Below are positions 47,858-60,600 of a DNA stretch of 64,000 nt, piece by piece. The notes under the pieces were generated by a model. The model was not told where the DNA came from. It saw only the letters and a list, made by a program, of their open reading frames with translations, and made no database searches. Source of the stretch: Malania oleifera. Lineage: Eukaryota > Streptophyta > Magnoliopsida > Santalales > Ximeniaceae. The stretch's first letter is position 1. Each line of letters begins with the position of its first letter. The stretch is taken from assembly GCF_029873635.1 (NCBI RefSeq), contig NC_080427.1, positions 75,113,348 to 75,177,347 of the forward strand, in the 5' to 3' direction. The position numbers were made by a program, and so were the translations under genes.

Positions 47858-48526
47858 TGTTGGGAGAGATATCAATAAACAACCACAGTGGAATAATTCT
47901 TCTCCCTATATGCAAGCAAATAGTGTGTATCTTTACTTTTATACGTGCTGGAAATAATAAAAGAAATAATCAATCACACCAAGCCACAAGAACACAAGCA
48001 GTTTTTTACGTGGAAAACTTCCCTGGTGTGAGGAAGAAAAACCACGGGACCTAATCCAGTTAAAATATCCACTATCAATCAAATAATGGGTACACAAATT
48101 CTTCTCTAATCATAATTAGAGGATACAAAAATCTCTCATCAAGATATCTACAATCTTGGCAAATACAAAGAGAATTGGAGAAAATATACCAAATTTGCGG
48201 TTACTGTTCATGGGAAAAAATCCCAACTCCCGAGCCCCAAATCTGATCTCCACCGTTCATATTGTAGCTCCTTGAGTCGTGAGCCTCTCCTCCAAATTTC
48301 AGCTCGATCGGACCATAGATGAAGCGGGATCGGAGTCTTGATGAAATATCAGCAGCATGAGAAAAAATTACCTTTTTCTCTCTTTCTTTTGAGAAGTGAC
48401 GGCTCCTCTCTTCTCCCCTCTCTTTTTACAACTTCCTTTAGGTTTTCCACACCAAAAGGGCTAGGCTTTGGTCTTTTAATAAAGCCCACTTGGGCTTTCC
48501 TCCATATGGAAGGAAATAACCCAACA
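47858..48526 (-). repeat. Element F, 5' LTR (complete)
   Basis: 669 bp, bounded by TGTTGGG and CCCAACA as an inverted terminus. It is next to the PBS and its outer end matches the truncated 3' LTR. Confidence 0.9.
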
Positions 48527-49989
48527 CATGCTCATTGGACACAAAGGTTACAATCGCCCTTAACTCTGGAGAAAAAACTGGAGCTGCTCACCACAAAAAA
48601 GGAAAATAGAAACAAGTGTATGATTAAAAAAATAAAAACATAGACAATATAGTTGCTTTTAGATTTAGCTAAACATCAAATATTCATCCAAACGTACAAA
48701 ACTAATTGAACCCTTCAAGCCACAACCAAAAACTTCACTTTTAATTTAAAACTCCTAAAATGACTTGTCAATTAAATAAATTAAAGCAAAAAAAAAAATC
48801 ATAAAAAAAATGAAGCACAACGATGAAGATGATGAATGAAAATGTTACCTTTTCATTCATGCATTCTCTTCTCCAAAACTGCAAGAGTCGGGTGCCAAGA
48901 AGCCCAATAAAAAAAGCAAATAAAAAAAGTTTGGTTCCTGCACTGTTACAGAATTTGCATATGTTCATGGCTACCCCACTTTTCTTTACATTCAATCAAT
49001 TGGAAAAATTTGAATGGCATTAATCGCAATTTAAGACATGTGCAAGTTCACAGCCCACAATATTTTGTTTCTTGCAAATAAATTATGTAATGAACCTTTT
49101 CATGAAACACACCAAAGTTCAATAAGAAACAATTGCAAATGCTGAAAGTAAAAATAAATAAATAAATTTGACAACCATCCTTAACAGAAAATTTTATATG
49201 CACCTAAACACACATACATGAAAAAATCTAAAAAGGAAAACCTGGCTAAAATAAAACAAACACTACTTGGTCACAACAGTGCAGAATTGTCTTATATTTG
49301 GATAACAAAACTAAAAGAAACAAATCATATTTATAGGTTTATACAAGAACAAAATTATTGTTGGATCTAGAATGTCGACAGATGCTAGAAGAAAATGTTT
49401 TTTTTTCTTATTTTTTTATTTTTTTAATATGCTTGGATAAAGAAAAATTCAGAATATATAAATAGGAGAATAACCATGTATAATTGACATATCATCAAAC
49501 ACATCTAAGGCAAGGCACCTTTAATAGCCTTTTACAATACATTAAATTAGGCAAATGTACAGCACAGCAGGCAATAAATGGAGAAAGCGTAAGAGGCTGA
49601 GTTTTAGAATATATTTTCTATGTAAAAAGTATTTGACTAGTATGTAAATTTCGAAAAAGATTAAACTATCTATTAGTTTATAAATTGGACAAGCATTGAA
49701 ACTCTCTCACTTTGTGCTATTGGCATTATAACCTAACATACGATGCGTGTGTATATGTATAATTAGAGTTGCTTCCAAAAAGTGCAGCTTCGAGAGTGAT
49801 CAAAGCTATTGGAAAGCTTTGGTATAACTGAAATTAAAGTAGATCAAAAAGGTATGAACTATCTATAAAATTTAAGGTCGCATTCAGCTGGGATTGGAAA
49901 ATAATAATTTGAAGATTGCATACACACAAATTTGAATTAAATAATGCTGCAAACCGACCACTTATTCATCAACTTGACATTTTTATGTA
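48527..49989. other. AT-rich sequence with no recognised feature
   Basis: I see only short ORFs without motifs. It may be the other side of the locus into which copia element F inserted. Confidence 0.4.
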
Positions 49990-51984
49990 ACAAGAAAGAA
50001 AACATAGTGAAAAAGTAAGATTTAAAAGTCTACTTTTCATTAATGATGCAAAGATTATTATCATTTATCAAAGTGATCCAACCAAACTAACCAACCAATC
50101 ATTCAAAAACAAAAATTCTCTCTCTCCCTCTCAAATCTCTAACCTACCAATTTCCGGACAAATTCATTTTGATGTTAGACGTTAGTGGTACATCAGCTTC
50201 TCAGAAATTTGAACCAGCTACTTAACTTTCATGAATGCTCCAACCAAGAGATAGCGATATTCCGGCAACCTCCATCTCGCGGTCGTCGAAAAATAGGCGC
50301 GTCCACTTCATTCTCGCCTGGAGTTGCCGGCGGGGAAGGAGAGAAAGAAAGGCAGTGGACAGAGATAGCCAGTGAGAGGGGCAGAGAGAGAGAGAATGTG
50401 AGAGTGAGTGAAAGATGGAAAGGGGGACAGGCAGTGAAGGGATTAATCTCGTTTTTGAACCCAACGGTCGGAAACTGGGAGTTGCGGTGATCGGTGAATG
50501 ATGGAAGCTGGGAATTGTTGCCATGACCAACGTCCCAATGCTCAAATTAAATTCTGATCAGAAACTGGGAGTGTCGGTGTCTGGTGAACGAGGGAAACTG
50601 GGAATCGCTGCCATGATCAACGGTCAGATGCTCAAATTGAAATTCCGATTGGTAACTGGGAGTGCCGGTGACTAGTGAACGATGGAAACTGGGAATCGCG
50701 GTCATGATCAACAGTCCGATGCTAAGCTAAGCTCAAACTGAAATTCCGGTCGGAAACTGGGAATCGCTCAAGTTGAAATTCCAAGTTAAAAAATACCAAA
50801 TATTTGTAGTTTCAATTTAAATTTAACTATAGTAATTTTATCTGAATTTATATTAACTGTTCTATTGATTTAATAATGAGTATCAATCAAAGATTATAAT
50901 TAATATATAATTATTTCAAATATATATTAAATATTTCTGCCATGCCCTAGAAAGAAAGCATAATGAAAAAGTAAGATTTAAAAGGCTACTTTTCATTAAT
51001 GATGCAAAGATTATTATCATTTATCAAATCATCAACCAAACTGATCAACCTATCATTCAAAAACAAAAATTCTCTCTCTCTCCCTCTCATATATAAACCT
51101 ACCAATTTCCGGACAAATTCATTTTGATGTTAGACGGTAGTGGTACATCAGCTTCTCAGAAATTTGAACCAGCTACTTAACTTTCATGAATGCTCCAACC
51201 AAGTTCTTCAATTCCCCTCAAGTGCTTGGATTTGTCATCAAATTCAATGGGCAAGAACAACGCAAGGGGCGTATCAAGACTCTTGCAACCGGCCTCGATA
51301 GCCTGCGTACTGATAGACAGAGACGATGACAATGATGTTGGGTTCGAACGTAAGGCAGATCTTGCCTTCTTGGCGCCCCACGATGGGAAGGAAAAGCCTA
51401 AGGCCGAGACTGATTGCAATATGAGCCGTGGTAGTTCCAGCAATATTCCGGCGACCTCCGTCTCGTCGTCGTCGAAGAATGGGCACGTCTGCTCCGTTCT
51501 CTTCGCAAGTTGCCGGCCGCCGCGATGCAGAGAGAGAAAGGCAGAGCCTGATTCCAATTCCAATATAAGCCGTGGTAATTCCGACAATATTCCGGCAACC
51601 TCCATCTCGCAGTCGCCGAAAATGGGCGCATCCGCTTCATTCTCTCCGAGAATTGCCGGCGGAGATGAAGAGAAAGAAAGGCAAAGGAGAGAGACAGCGA
51701 GTCAGAGGGGCAGAGAGAGACGGAGAGAGAGAACCTGAGAGTGGGTGAAAGATGGAAATGGAGACTGACGGGCGGTGAAGGGTTTAATCTTGCTTCTGAA
51801 CCCAATGGTCGGAAACTGAGAGTTGTGGGGTTCGGTGAACGATGGAAACTGGAAACCGCTGTCATGATCGACGGTCCGATACTCAAATTGAAATTCCAAT
51901 CGGAAACAGGGAGTGCCGGTGACTGGTGAACGATAGAAACTGAGAATTGCTACCATGATCAACGGTCTGATGCTAAGCTAAGCT
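49990..51984. repeat. Direct duplication of about 0.95 kb with GC-rich short repeats
   Basis: The segment starting near 49992 recurs from about 50948: GAAAAAGTAAGATTTAAAAG, then the CAATTTCCGGACAAATTC stretch and the GTGGTACATCAGCTTCTC stretch, ending at GAATGCTCCAACCAAG. After that point the first copy lacks about 390 bp present in the second (51205-51590). Both copies then run into arrays of about 90 bp units based on CGGAAACTGGGA and GTGAACGATGGAAACTG (50455-50780 and 51800-52100). Confidence 0.85.
51177..51738. other. Segment open on both strands, unidentified
   Basis: The plus strand is open for 182 codons (51190-51738) and the minus strand for 142 (51605-51177) and 162 (51886-51398). 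The segment contains an internal repeat: the plus strand reads SRGSSSNIPATSVSSSSKNG and later SRGNSDNIPATSISQSPKMG; the minus strand reads EVAGILSELPRLIL and EVAGILLELPRLIL. This is GC-rich sequence lacking from the first copy of the duplication. It could be a captured gene fragment or first exon, or only a GC-rich repeat with few stops. I cannot decide the coding strand. Confidence 0.3.
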
Positions 51985-52370
51985 CAAATTTAAAATCCGA
52001 TCGGAAACTGGGAGAGGCGGTGATTGGTGAACAATGTAAACTGAGAATCGCTGCCGGTCCGATGCTAAGCTAAGCTCAATTTGAAATTCCAGTCCGAAAT
52101 CGGAAGTGGCGGTGATCGGTGAACCATTGAAATTCCAAGTTAAATACCGAGTATTTTTGGGCTTTCATTTTTTTTTTCAGAACAAAGCATAGCCCAATCA
52201 AACATTACAATTTAATTTGTCCTTCAAAATATTAATTAGTTGTGTACTTTAATTTAAATTTAACTATAGTAATTTTATCTGAATTTTTATTAATTGTTCT
52301 AGTAATTTAATAATGAGTTATCTCAATCAAACATAACAATTAATATATTACTTTTTCATTGAACTCGAAA

Positions 52371-52411
<41 letters not shown>

Positions 52412-54490
52412 AAAATCTTCTAATTGTTTTGGGTAATTAATTAATTATTTTGGGTAAATAGTCATTTTATATTTGAAAAAAAAAGAGCTTCTAATTGTTC
52501 CTCCAACCTAATCTCATCCCTTTAATCAAACAATTAATAAAAAAAAAAGAAACATTTATGAAGAATGTACATTTAGGATTTAATACTCAACAATCATAAA
52601 ATACCATTGTTACCAACTGTATTCCTACCAATAGAGAAATATGCTTCAATACAAATTATGATAATTAATGTGGATCTCACACCATTTTAGTGTATTAAAA
52701 TATTAATATAATATTTGCTAATTTGTACATTTCAAATTTTACATAATGGGTCATTCTTGTTGGGAATAAAGAACAAATTCCCGAAACCTGTGAGAAACAA
52801 AATAAAGAAAAAATGACGCCAAAGAAAAATCAATTACACGCACGAGACAATATTTACGTGGTTCAGCAATTTTGCCTACGTCCACGGAGTTGCAGGGATT
52901 TCAATATTATTAGGAAGAAAACACAGAGAGTGCGGCGATACAATGCTCTCCCTCTCGCTCTCTTGCAGATACAACCACACCAACCCTAATCATCCGAAAG
53001 CAATCCTTTTTATATGTTGCGCCTACGGTTCCGTTCCGAATGGGCTCCAATTTAAAATCCGATCGGAAACTGGGAGAGGCGGGATTGGTGAACAATGTAA
53101 ACTGAGAATCACTGCTGGTCCGATGCTAAGCTAAGCTCAATTTGAAATTCCGATCCGAAACCGGAAGTGGCGGTGATCGGTGAACCATTGAAATTCCAAG
53201 TTAAATACCGAGTAATTTTGGGCTATCAATTTTTTTTTTTTTCGGAACAAAGCATAGCCCAATCAAACATTACAATTTAATTTGTCCTTCAAAATATTAA
53301 TTAGTTGTGTACTTTAATTTAAATTTAACTATAGTAATTTTATCTGAATTTTTATTAATTGTTCTAGTAATTTAATAATGAGTTATCTCAATCAAACATT
53401 ACAATTAATATATTACTTTTTCATTGAACTCGAAAATGTATATATATATATATATATTTTTAAAAATCTTCTAATTGTTTTGGGTAATTAATTAATTATT
53501 TTGGGTAAATAGTCATTTTATATTTGAAAAAAAAAAAAGCTTCTAATTGTTCCTCTAACCTAATCTCATCCCTTTAATCAAACAATTAATAAAAAAAAGA
53601 GAAACATTTATGAAGAATGTACATTTAGGATTTAATACTCAATAATCATAAAATACCATTGTTACCAATTGTATTCCTACAAATCGAGAAGTATGCTTCA
53701 ATACAAATTATGATAATTAATGTGGATCTGACATCATTTTAGTGTATTAAATATTAATATAATATTTGCTAATTTGTACATTTCAAATTTTACATAATGG
53801 GTCAATCTTGTTGGGAATAAAGAACAAATTCCTGAAACCAGTGAGAAACAAAATAAAGAAAAAATAACGCCAAAGAAAAATCAATCACACGCACAAGACA
53901 ATATTTACGTGGTTCGATAATTTTGCCTATGTCCACGGAGTTGCAGGGATTTCAATATTATCAGGAAGAAAACACAGAGAGTGCGGCGATACAATGCTCT
54001 CCCTCTCGCTCTCTCGCAGGTACAACCACACCAACCCTAATCACCCGAAAGCAATCCTTTTTATATGTGGCGCCTAGGGTTCCATTCCAAATGGGCTCCA
54101 ATTTAAAATCCAATCGGAAACTGGGAGAGGCGGTGATTGGTGAACAATGTAAACTGAGAATCGCTGCCGGTCCGATGCTAAGCTAAGCTCAATTTGAAAT
54201 TCCGGTCCGAAACCGGAAGTGGCGGTGATCGGTGAACCATTGAAATTCCAAGTTAAATACCGAGTATTTTTGGGCTTTCATTTTTTTTTTTTTTCGGAAC
54301 AAAGCATAGCCCAATCAAACATTACAATTTAATTTGTCCTTCAAAATATTAATTAGTTGTGTACTTTAATTTAAATTTAACTATAGTAATTTTATCTGAA
54401 TTTTTATTAATTGTTCTAGTAATTTAATAATGAGTTATCTCAATCAAACATTACAATTAATATATTACTTTTTCATTGAACTCAAAAATG

Positions 54491-54523
<33 letters not shown>

Positions 54524-55544
54524 TAAAATCTTCTAATTGTTTTGGGTAATTAATTAATTATTTTGGGTAAATAGTCATTTTATATTTGAAAAAAAAAAAG
54601 CTTCTAATTGTTCCTCTAACCTAATCTCATCCCTTTAATCAAACAATTAATCAAAAAAAAGAAACATTTATGAAGAATGTACATTTAGGATTTAATACTC
54701 AACAATCATAAAATACCATTGTTACCAATCGTATTCTTACAAATCGAGAAGTATGCTTCAATACAAATTATGATAATTAATGTGGATCTGACACCATTTT
54801 AGTGTATTAAAATATTAATATAATATTTGCTAATTTGTACATTTCAAATTTTACATAATGGGTCATTCTTGTTGGGAATAAAGGACAAATTCCCGAAACC
54901 TGTGAGAAACAAAATAGAGAAAAAATAACGCCAAAGAAAAATCAATCACACGCACAAGACAATATTTACGTGGTTCGGCAATTTTGCCTACGTCCACGGA
55001 GTTGCAGGGATTTGAATATTATCAGTAAGAAAACATAGAGAGTGCCGCAATACAATGCTCTCCCTCTCGCTCTCTTGCAAGTACAACCACACCAACCCTA
55101 ATCACCCGAAATAATCCTTTTTATATGTCGCGCCTAGGGTTCCGTTTCGAATGGGCTCCAATTTAAAATCCGATCGGAAATTGGGAGAGGCGGTGATTGG
55201 GGAACAATGTAAACTGAGAATCACTACCGGTCCGATGCTAAGCTAAGCTCAATTTGAAATTCCGATTCGAAACCGGAAGTGGCGGTGATCGATGAAACAT
55301 TGAAATTCCAAGTTAAATACCGAGTATTTTGGGGCTTTCATTTTTTTTTTTCGGAACAAAGCATAGCCCAATCAAACATTACAATTTAATTTGTCCTTCA
55401 AAATATTAATTAGTTGTGTACTTTAATTTAAATTTAACTATAGTAATTTTATCTGAATTTTTATTAATTGTTCTAGTAATTTAATAATGAGTTATCTCAA
55501 TCAAACATTACAATTAATATATTACTTTTTCATTGAACTCGAAA

Positions 55545-55589
<45 letters not shown>

Positions 55590-55844
55590 TCTTCTAATTG
55601 TTTTGGGTAATTAATTAATTATTTTGAAAAAAAAAACTTCTAATTATAATTAATAATTAATTATTTTGGGTAAATAGTCATTTTATATTTAAAAAAAAAA
55701 AGCTTCTAATTGTTCCTCTAACCTAATCTCATCCCTTTAATCAAACAATTAATTAAAAAAAAAAGAAACATTTATGAAGAATGTACATTTAGGATTTAAT
55801 ACTCAACAATCATAAAATACCATTGTTACCAATCGTATTCTTAC
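51985..55844. repeat. Tandem array, period about 1.06 kb, 3.6 copies
   Basis: The anchor TAAAATCCGATCGGAAACTG occurs at 51991, 53053, 54114 (one change) and 55164 (one change), giving periods of 1062, 1061 and 1050. Each unit has the GGAAACTGGGAGAGGCGG block, an AT-rich part with a variable TATATA run, and (in the three complete units) a segment of about 280 bp from TGTTGGGAATAAAG through ATTTACGTGGTTCGGCAA to GGTTCCGTTCCGAATGGGC. That segment resembles part of a copia LTR. The last copy is cut at 55844 by element G. Confidence 0.9.
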
Positions 55845-56278
55845 TGATATGCCAATAATAATCTAGCTAATAAGGGCAGGTCAACGCCTATCTCGCACTT
55901 TCTCCAGGTCTAACATTCGGACGAGTGATTAGCTCCAACCCAATAAAGAGGAGGAGAGATCCATGCCAACGCCCTTAATAACCGAGTAATAGGCACACGC
56001 ACTTTATTGCTGGAAAGCGATTCATGCCCCCGTGCAATAAATCCAAGCTAACTGACGGTCAACTCAAGCCTCTATAAGAAGGGATTTGGAGTAAAGGCAA
56101 AGGTAAGCGACAAAAGACTATTCTAGTGTTGCATTTAGCCTATCTAAAAGCATTCTTCTTATTTAGGCATCGGAGTGATCCCCCGGAGTACACCCCTGGT
56201 CCTCCAAGCCTTTCTTCCCTTCCTCTTTCAGGTCAACGGGAGTCGAAGGAGCATCCCCGCTATTTTTATCCTGCAACA
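55845..56278 (+). repeat. Element G, 5' LTR (434 bp)
   Basis: It begins TGATATGCC, exactly where array unit 4 breaks off, and ends GCAACA before the PBS. No partner LTR is in view, so the edges rest on the TG/CA rule, the array break and the PBS. Confidence 0.75.
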
Positions 56279-56280
56279 GT

Positions 56281-56299
56281 TGGCGCTGTATGTGGGAAC
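56281..56299 (+). other. Primer-binding-site region of element G
   Basis: TGGCGCTGTATGTGGGAAC lies two bases after the LTR. The form TGGCGCCGTCTGTGGGAA is common at this place in Tat-type elements (from memory); here two or three C to T-like differences are seen. Confidence 0.65.
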
Positions 56300-56350
56300 T
56301 TGCTTTTAGGAGGCGATATTATCTTGCTCTCAACTTTCGACATTCCAGCA

Positions 56351-57601
56351 ATGCCGACCTCACGCAATTCTGCCTCCTTCCTTGCTATAAAAGAACCATC
56401 CCAATCCATCCAATCCACGCCCGCAGAGTCATCGGGTGTTAGCAGGGAGGAGTTCCTTGCTTTCCAAAAGGAAATGAAGGACATGCTCAATCAACTCTTA
56501 CAACAAAAGAGTCAAGAAGGGCATGTCCTCCCCCAACTGCAAGAGAATCCCGGCGCAGACAAGCAAGCTAACAAACTAGCGGAGAAAGAGGAGAAAACTC
56601 ACATCAATAAGAAGATAGAAGATGCAAATAGTGTGAACGTCAACCAGAAAAGATCCACGAAGCATGAGGGAAGAATAAAGAAGATAGATCATATAGAGAA
56701 GATGAAGAAAGAGGGCAGAACCAGGCCCTACTATGAGGAAGCATCCCTAAGGTCCTCAGAGCCTCCATTCAACAAAGAAATCATGGAAGCACCATTGCCC
56801 AGTAGATTCAAGATGCCCATCTTTGAAAGATACGAAGGTTTGTCTGACCCCATTGATTACCTGGATAATCTCAAAATGTTGATGTAGTTGCAAGGGGCTC
56901 CTGACGCCATCATGTGTCAAGCTTTTGCAACCACCCTTAAGGGTACTGCCAGAGACTGGTATCGAACTCTTTGACCAGGATCCATTGGTTCCTTCCAAGA
57001 GATGGAGCAAATGTTCATCGGCTACTTCCTTAGTAGCCGGAGAGTTGCTAAAACAACAGGCCATCTCATGAGTATGGTGCAAGGGGAGCGGGAAACTCTA
57101 AAGAACTTCATGCATCGGTTCAACACAGCGACCCTAGAAATCCGCAATTTAGACATGGGGTTAGCTTTGGCCTCCTTAAAAACGGCTCTCCAACCCGAAA
57201 GCTTCTTATACTCCTTAGGGAAAAAATCGCCGATGGACATGGGGGAGTTAATGATCCGTGTAGAGAAATACATAAACCTGGAGGAGATGATGGATACGAG
57301 AGGAAATCGCAAAGAGCGGAAAAGGGGAAACAATAGCAGAGAATCTGGAGACTCCTATAGATTTGTAAAAAGGCATAAGACTAGTGCGCTGCAAATGGGT
57401 CCGAAGATGAGAGGACAGCACAACAAGTTCTCTACCTACACACCCCTAAATGTACCGCACTCAGAGTTACTGATGCAAATAAAAAAGAAGGACTACATCT
57501 CGTGGCCTGAACCTATGCGAATGCCTCTACATAAGCGGAACATGTCCAAGTTCTGTGCATTCCATAGGGATCACGGCCACGACACAGAAGAATGCATTTA
57601 G
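56351..57601 (+). pseudogene. Element G gag
   Basis: The start chosen is the ATG at 56351, the first in frame outside the LTR; an upstream in-frame ATG at 56126 lies within it. A charged coiled-coil-like N-terminal part (about 56560-56740) is followed by the Tat gag core (PSRFKMPIFERYEGLSDP near 56795, then GTARDWYRTL) and a modified zinc knuckle C-X7-H-X4-C (CAFHRDHGHDTEEC, 57555-57596). Stops: TAG 56885, TGA 56972, TAG 57599; each is one C to T change away from CAG or CGA. There is no frameshift. Gag would have formed the particle that packages the RNA. Confidence 0.85.
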
Positions 57602-60600
57602 TTGAAGAAAGAAATCGAAATCCTAATAAGAAGGGGACATCTATCAAAGTTTATAAAGAAAGAAAATCCACAAAGGGAACCAATCGAGCAGAGGAGGCAT
57701 GGCGCAAAAGAGAAGGAAGAGCAGGTCATAGGGGGAATTGCGGTGATCTTCGGAGGATCCGCTAGTGGAGGAGATAGCGGGAGTGCACGCAAAAGATATG
57801 CTAAACAAGTGCTGACAATGGAGAAGGGGGAAACCAGTAGCAAAAGAAATAGAAAAGATGACATTATAACCTTTGACAGTGGAGACGAAGAAGGGGTGCA
57901 GCACCCACATGATGACGCATTAGTGCTCTCCCTACTTGTGGCCAATTACATGGTTAGACGCATACTGATAGACAATGGGAGCTCGGCCAACATCATGTTT
58001 TGGTCGGTCCTGGTTGGAATAAAGATCGACAAGGAATGACTCAAGTCAGTCTCGACCCCCTTGGTAGGATTCGGGGGAGACACTGTTCACCCCTTGGGTA
58101 CAATTACGTTACGGGTAACAATGGGGACGACCCCGTAACAGGTAACCACGTTGACAAAATTCCTGGTGGTTGACCGACCTTCGGTATACAATGTAATCTT
58201 GGGTCGCCCTTTCCTTAACGCAGTTCGGGCGGTAACGTCAATGTACCACCTCAAAATTAAATTCCCTACACCACAAGGGATAGGATTTGCCAAGGGAGAT
58301 CAGGCCGCTGCTCGGAGTTGCTATGTAATGGCCTTGAAAGGGAAGATGGAGGCTAGAGAAGGTCTAACGGTGGAAGATCTAGAAGTAAAAGGAGAGTATC
58401 CCCAGATCAGTACAGTAGATGAAGATATCAAGCACATACCACTGAAGGGCCACCAGGAGAGAAGTATACAGATCGGGAATCACTTGCCCGACACCTTGAA
58501 AGTGGAGCTGAGTGAACTCTTGGACGAATTCGCTGATTTGTTAGCGTGGTCGGCCGCGGACATGCTCGGCATCGACTCTGCAGTGATAGAGCATAGGTTG
58601 CAGGTCGACCCCAACCACCGACCTGTGAAGCAGAAAAAAAGGAGCTTCGCAATGGAGCGGATTAGAATAATTGATGAGGAAGTGATGAAGCTGGTGCAAG
58701 CCAACTTTGTCAGGGAGGTAGACTATTTGGAGTGGTTAAGCAACGTGGTTCTAGTAAGAAATCCAAACGAAAAATGGCGCACTTGCATAGACTTTACTGA
58801 CTTGAATAAGGCGTGCCCAAAAGACAGCTTCCCTCTTCCTCGAATCGACCAACTAGTGGATTCAACCTCTGGGCACGAGCTCCTCAACTTCATGGATGCT
58901 TACTTAGGATACAACCAAATCCCCATGAGTCGAGCAGACGAGGAAAAAACATCTTTCATCACCGAAATGAGATTGTATTGTTACCGAGTGATACCTTTCG
59001 GGCTAAAAAATGCAGGAGCCACATATCAGAGATTGGTGAACAGGATCTTTAAAGATCAACTTGGAAAAACAATGGAGACGTACGTGGACGACATGGTGGT
59101 AAAAAGCTTGGTAGTAGGACAACATTGCAAAGACTTGAGAGAAACATTCGAACTCCTTCGCCGGTACCATATGAAACTGAACCCATCGAAGTGTGTGTTC
59201 GGTGTTTCTACAAGAAAATTCCTGGGCTTTATGGTGACTCGTAAAGGTATAGAAGCAAACCCAGATAAAATAAGAGCGCTGCTGGAGATGGAGGCCCCAT
59301 AGACCAAAAAGGAGATCCAAGTTTTGACAGGGAGGATAGCCTCTCTCAGCAGGTTTGTCTTCTGCTCAGGGGACAAAGGCTTACCATTCTTCAAAGCACT
59401 ATGGAAGAAGGGAGGATTCGAGTGGGGGGAGGAGCAGGCCAAAGCCTTTGAACTGCTCAAGCAGTACCTCGGATCCCCTCCTCTTTTAATGAAAGCAAAG
59501 AATGGGGAAGACCTTTACCTATATATAGCATCCACAGAAAGTGCCGTCAGCTCTGTCCTGGTTCGGGAAGAAGGCAGGAAGCATCAACCCATCTATTACG
59601 CTAGCAAGGTGCTCAGCGGAGCTAAAAAGAACTACTGCAAGGCCGAAAAAGCTGCGTTCTCCATCATTTGTGCAGCGCAAAAATTGAGGCCCTACTTTCA
59701 GGCCCACAAGGTAATTGTGTTAACAAACCTACCCATGAGACAAATTCTACAGTGACTAGAGAGTTCGGGAAGGATGACGAAATGGTCAATCGAGTTAAGC
59801 GAGTTCGACATACAATATCAACCAAGGCCCGCTGTCAAGGCCCAGGTGCTCACTGATTTTACAGCATAAAGGTTCTCTGACTCGTCCACTAAGCACGACG
59901 CATGGACACTGCATGTTGATGGGTCATCTAACGCTGCTGGAGGGGGAGCTGGATTCATCCTTTCGGCCCCAGATGGCAGTGAAACTCTTTTCACACTGAA
60001 GCTTGAGTTCACAGCAACCAACAACGATGCGGAGTATGAAGCTTTGCTAGCAGGCCTGCGCTTGGCAGAAGTACTAGGGGTGGCACATATTAGGGTATTG
60101 AGTGATTCTCAGCTAGTGGTAGAGCAGCTGAAAGGAGAATTTGAAGCTAGGGATCCAAGAATGAAGAAATATCTTGTTAAGGCCCAAGAATACGAGAAAG
60201 CATTTGTTCGGTTCGATATAGAACACGTACCAAGGGCAGAAAACAAAAAGGCCGATGCACTCGCGAAATTGGCCTCAGTAACCGGTGCGGAATGGAAAGA
60301 CGCTATTTATCTGGAGTGAATAGGGAAACCCTCATACGAGGAAGACAAAGTTACCTCAGTAGAGTCTGAAATTAACAAGAACGATTGGAGGGCACCTTTG
60401 TTCCTATTTCTCCAGGACGAATCCTTACCAGAAGACAACAAGGAAGCTCGGAAAGTGAGAAGGAAAGCAGCAAGGTATACGCTGATAGGCCGGGAGCTAT
60501 ATAGACGATCTCTAACACTGCCCTACCTTTGTTGTCTAAACGATGAAGAAGGGATATACGTACTAAGAGAAATCCACGAAGGAGTGTGTGGAAACCACCT

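Larger units (their letters stand above)
43740..48526 (-). mobile_element. Element F: Ty1/copia, TNT1-like, 3' LTR truncated
   Basis: Minus-strand order: 5' LTR (47858-48526), PBS (47841-47854), gag, protease, integrase, RT, RNase H, PPT (43845-43859) and a 105 bp stump of the 3' LTR. Integrase before RT defines copia. The gag, CCHC and integrase motifs resemble the tobacco TNT1-94 type (Tork lineage). It is fairly young by appearance: long segments are open, with few stops and two or three frame breaks. No target duplication can be checked because the 3' LTR is incomplete. Confidence 0.92.

Noticed and set aside
56126-56350. Upstream in-frame ATG for element G gag at 56126
   Set aside because: It lies inside the LTR and before the PBS; the ATG at 56351 is the first suitable start in the leader.
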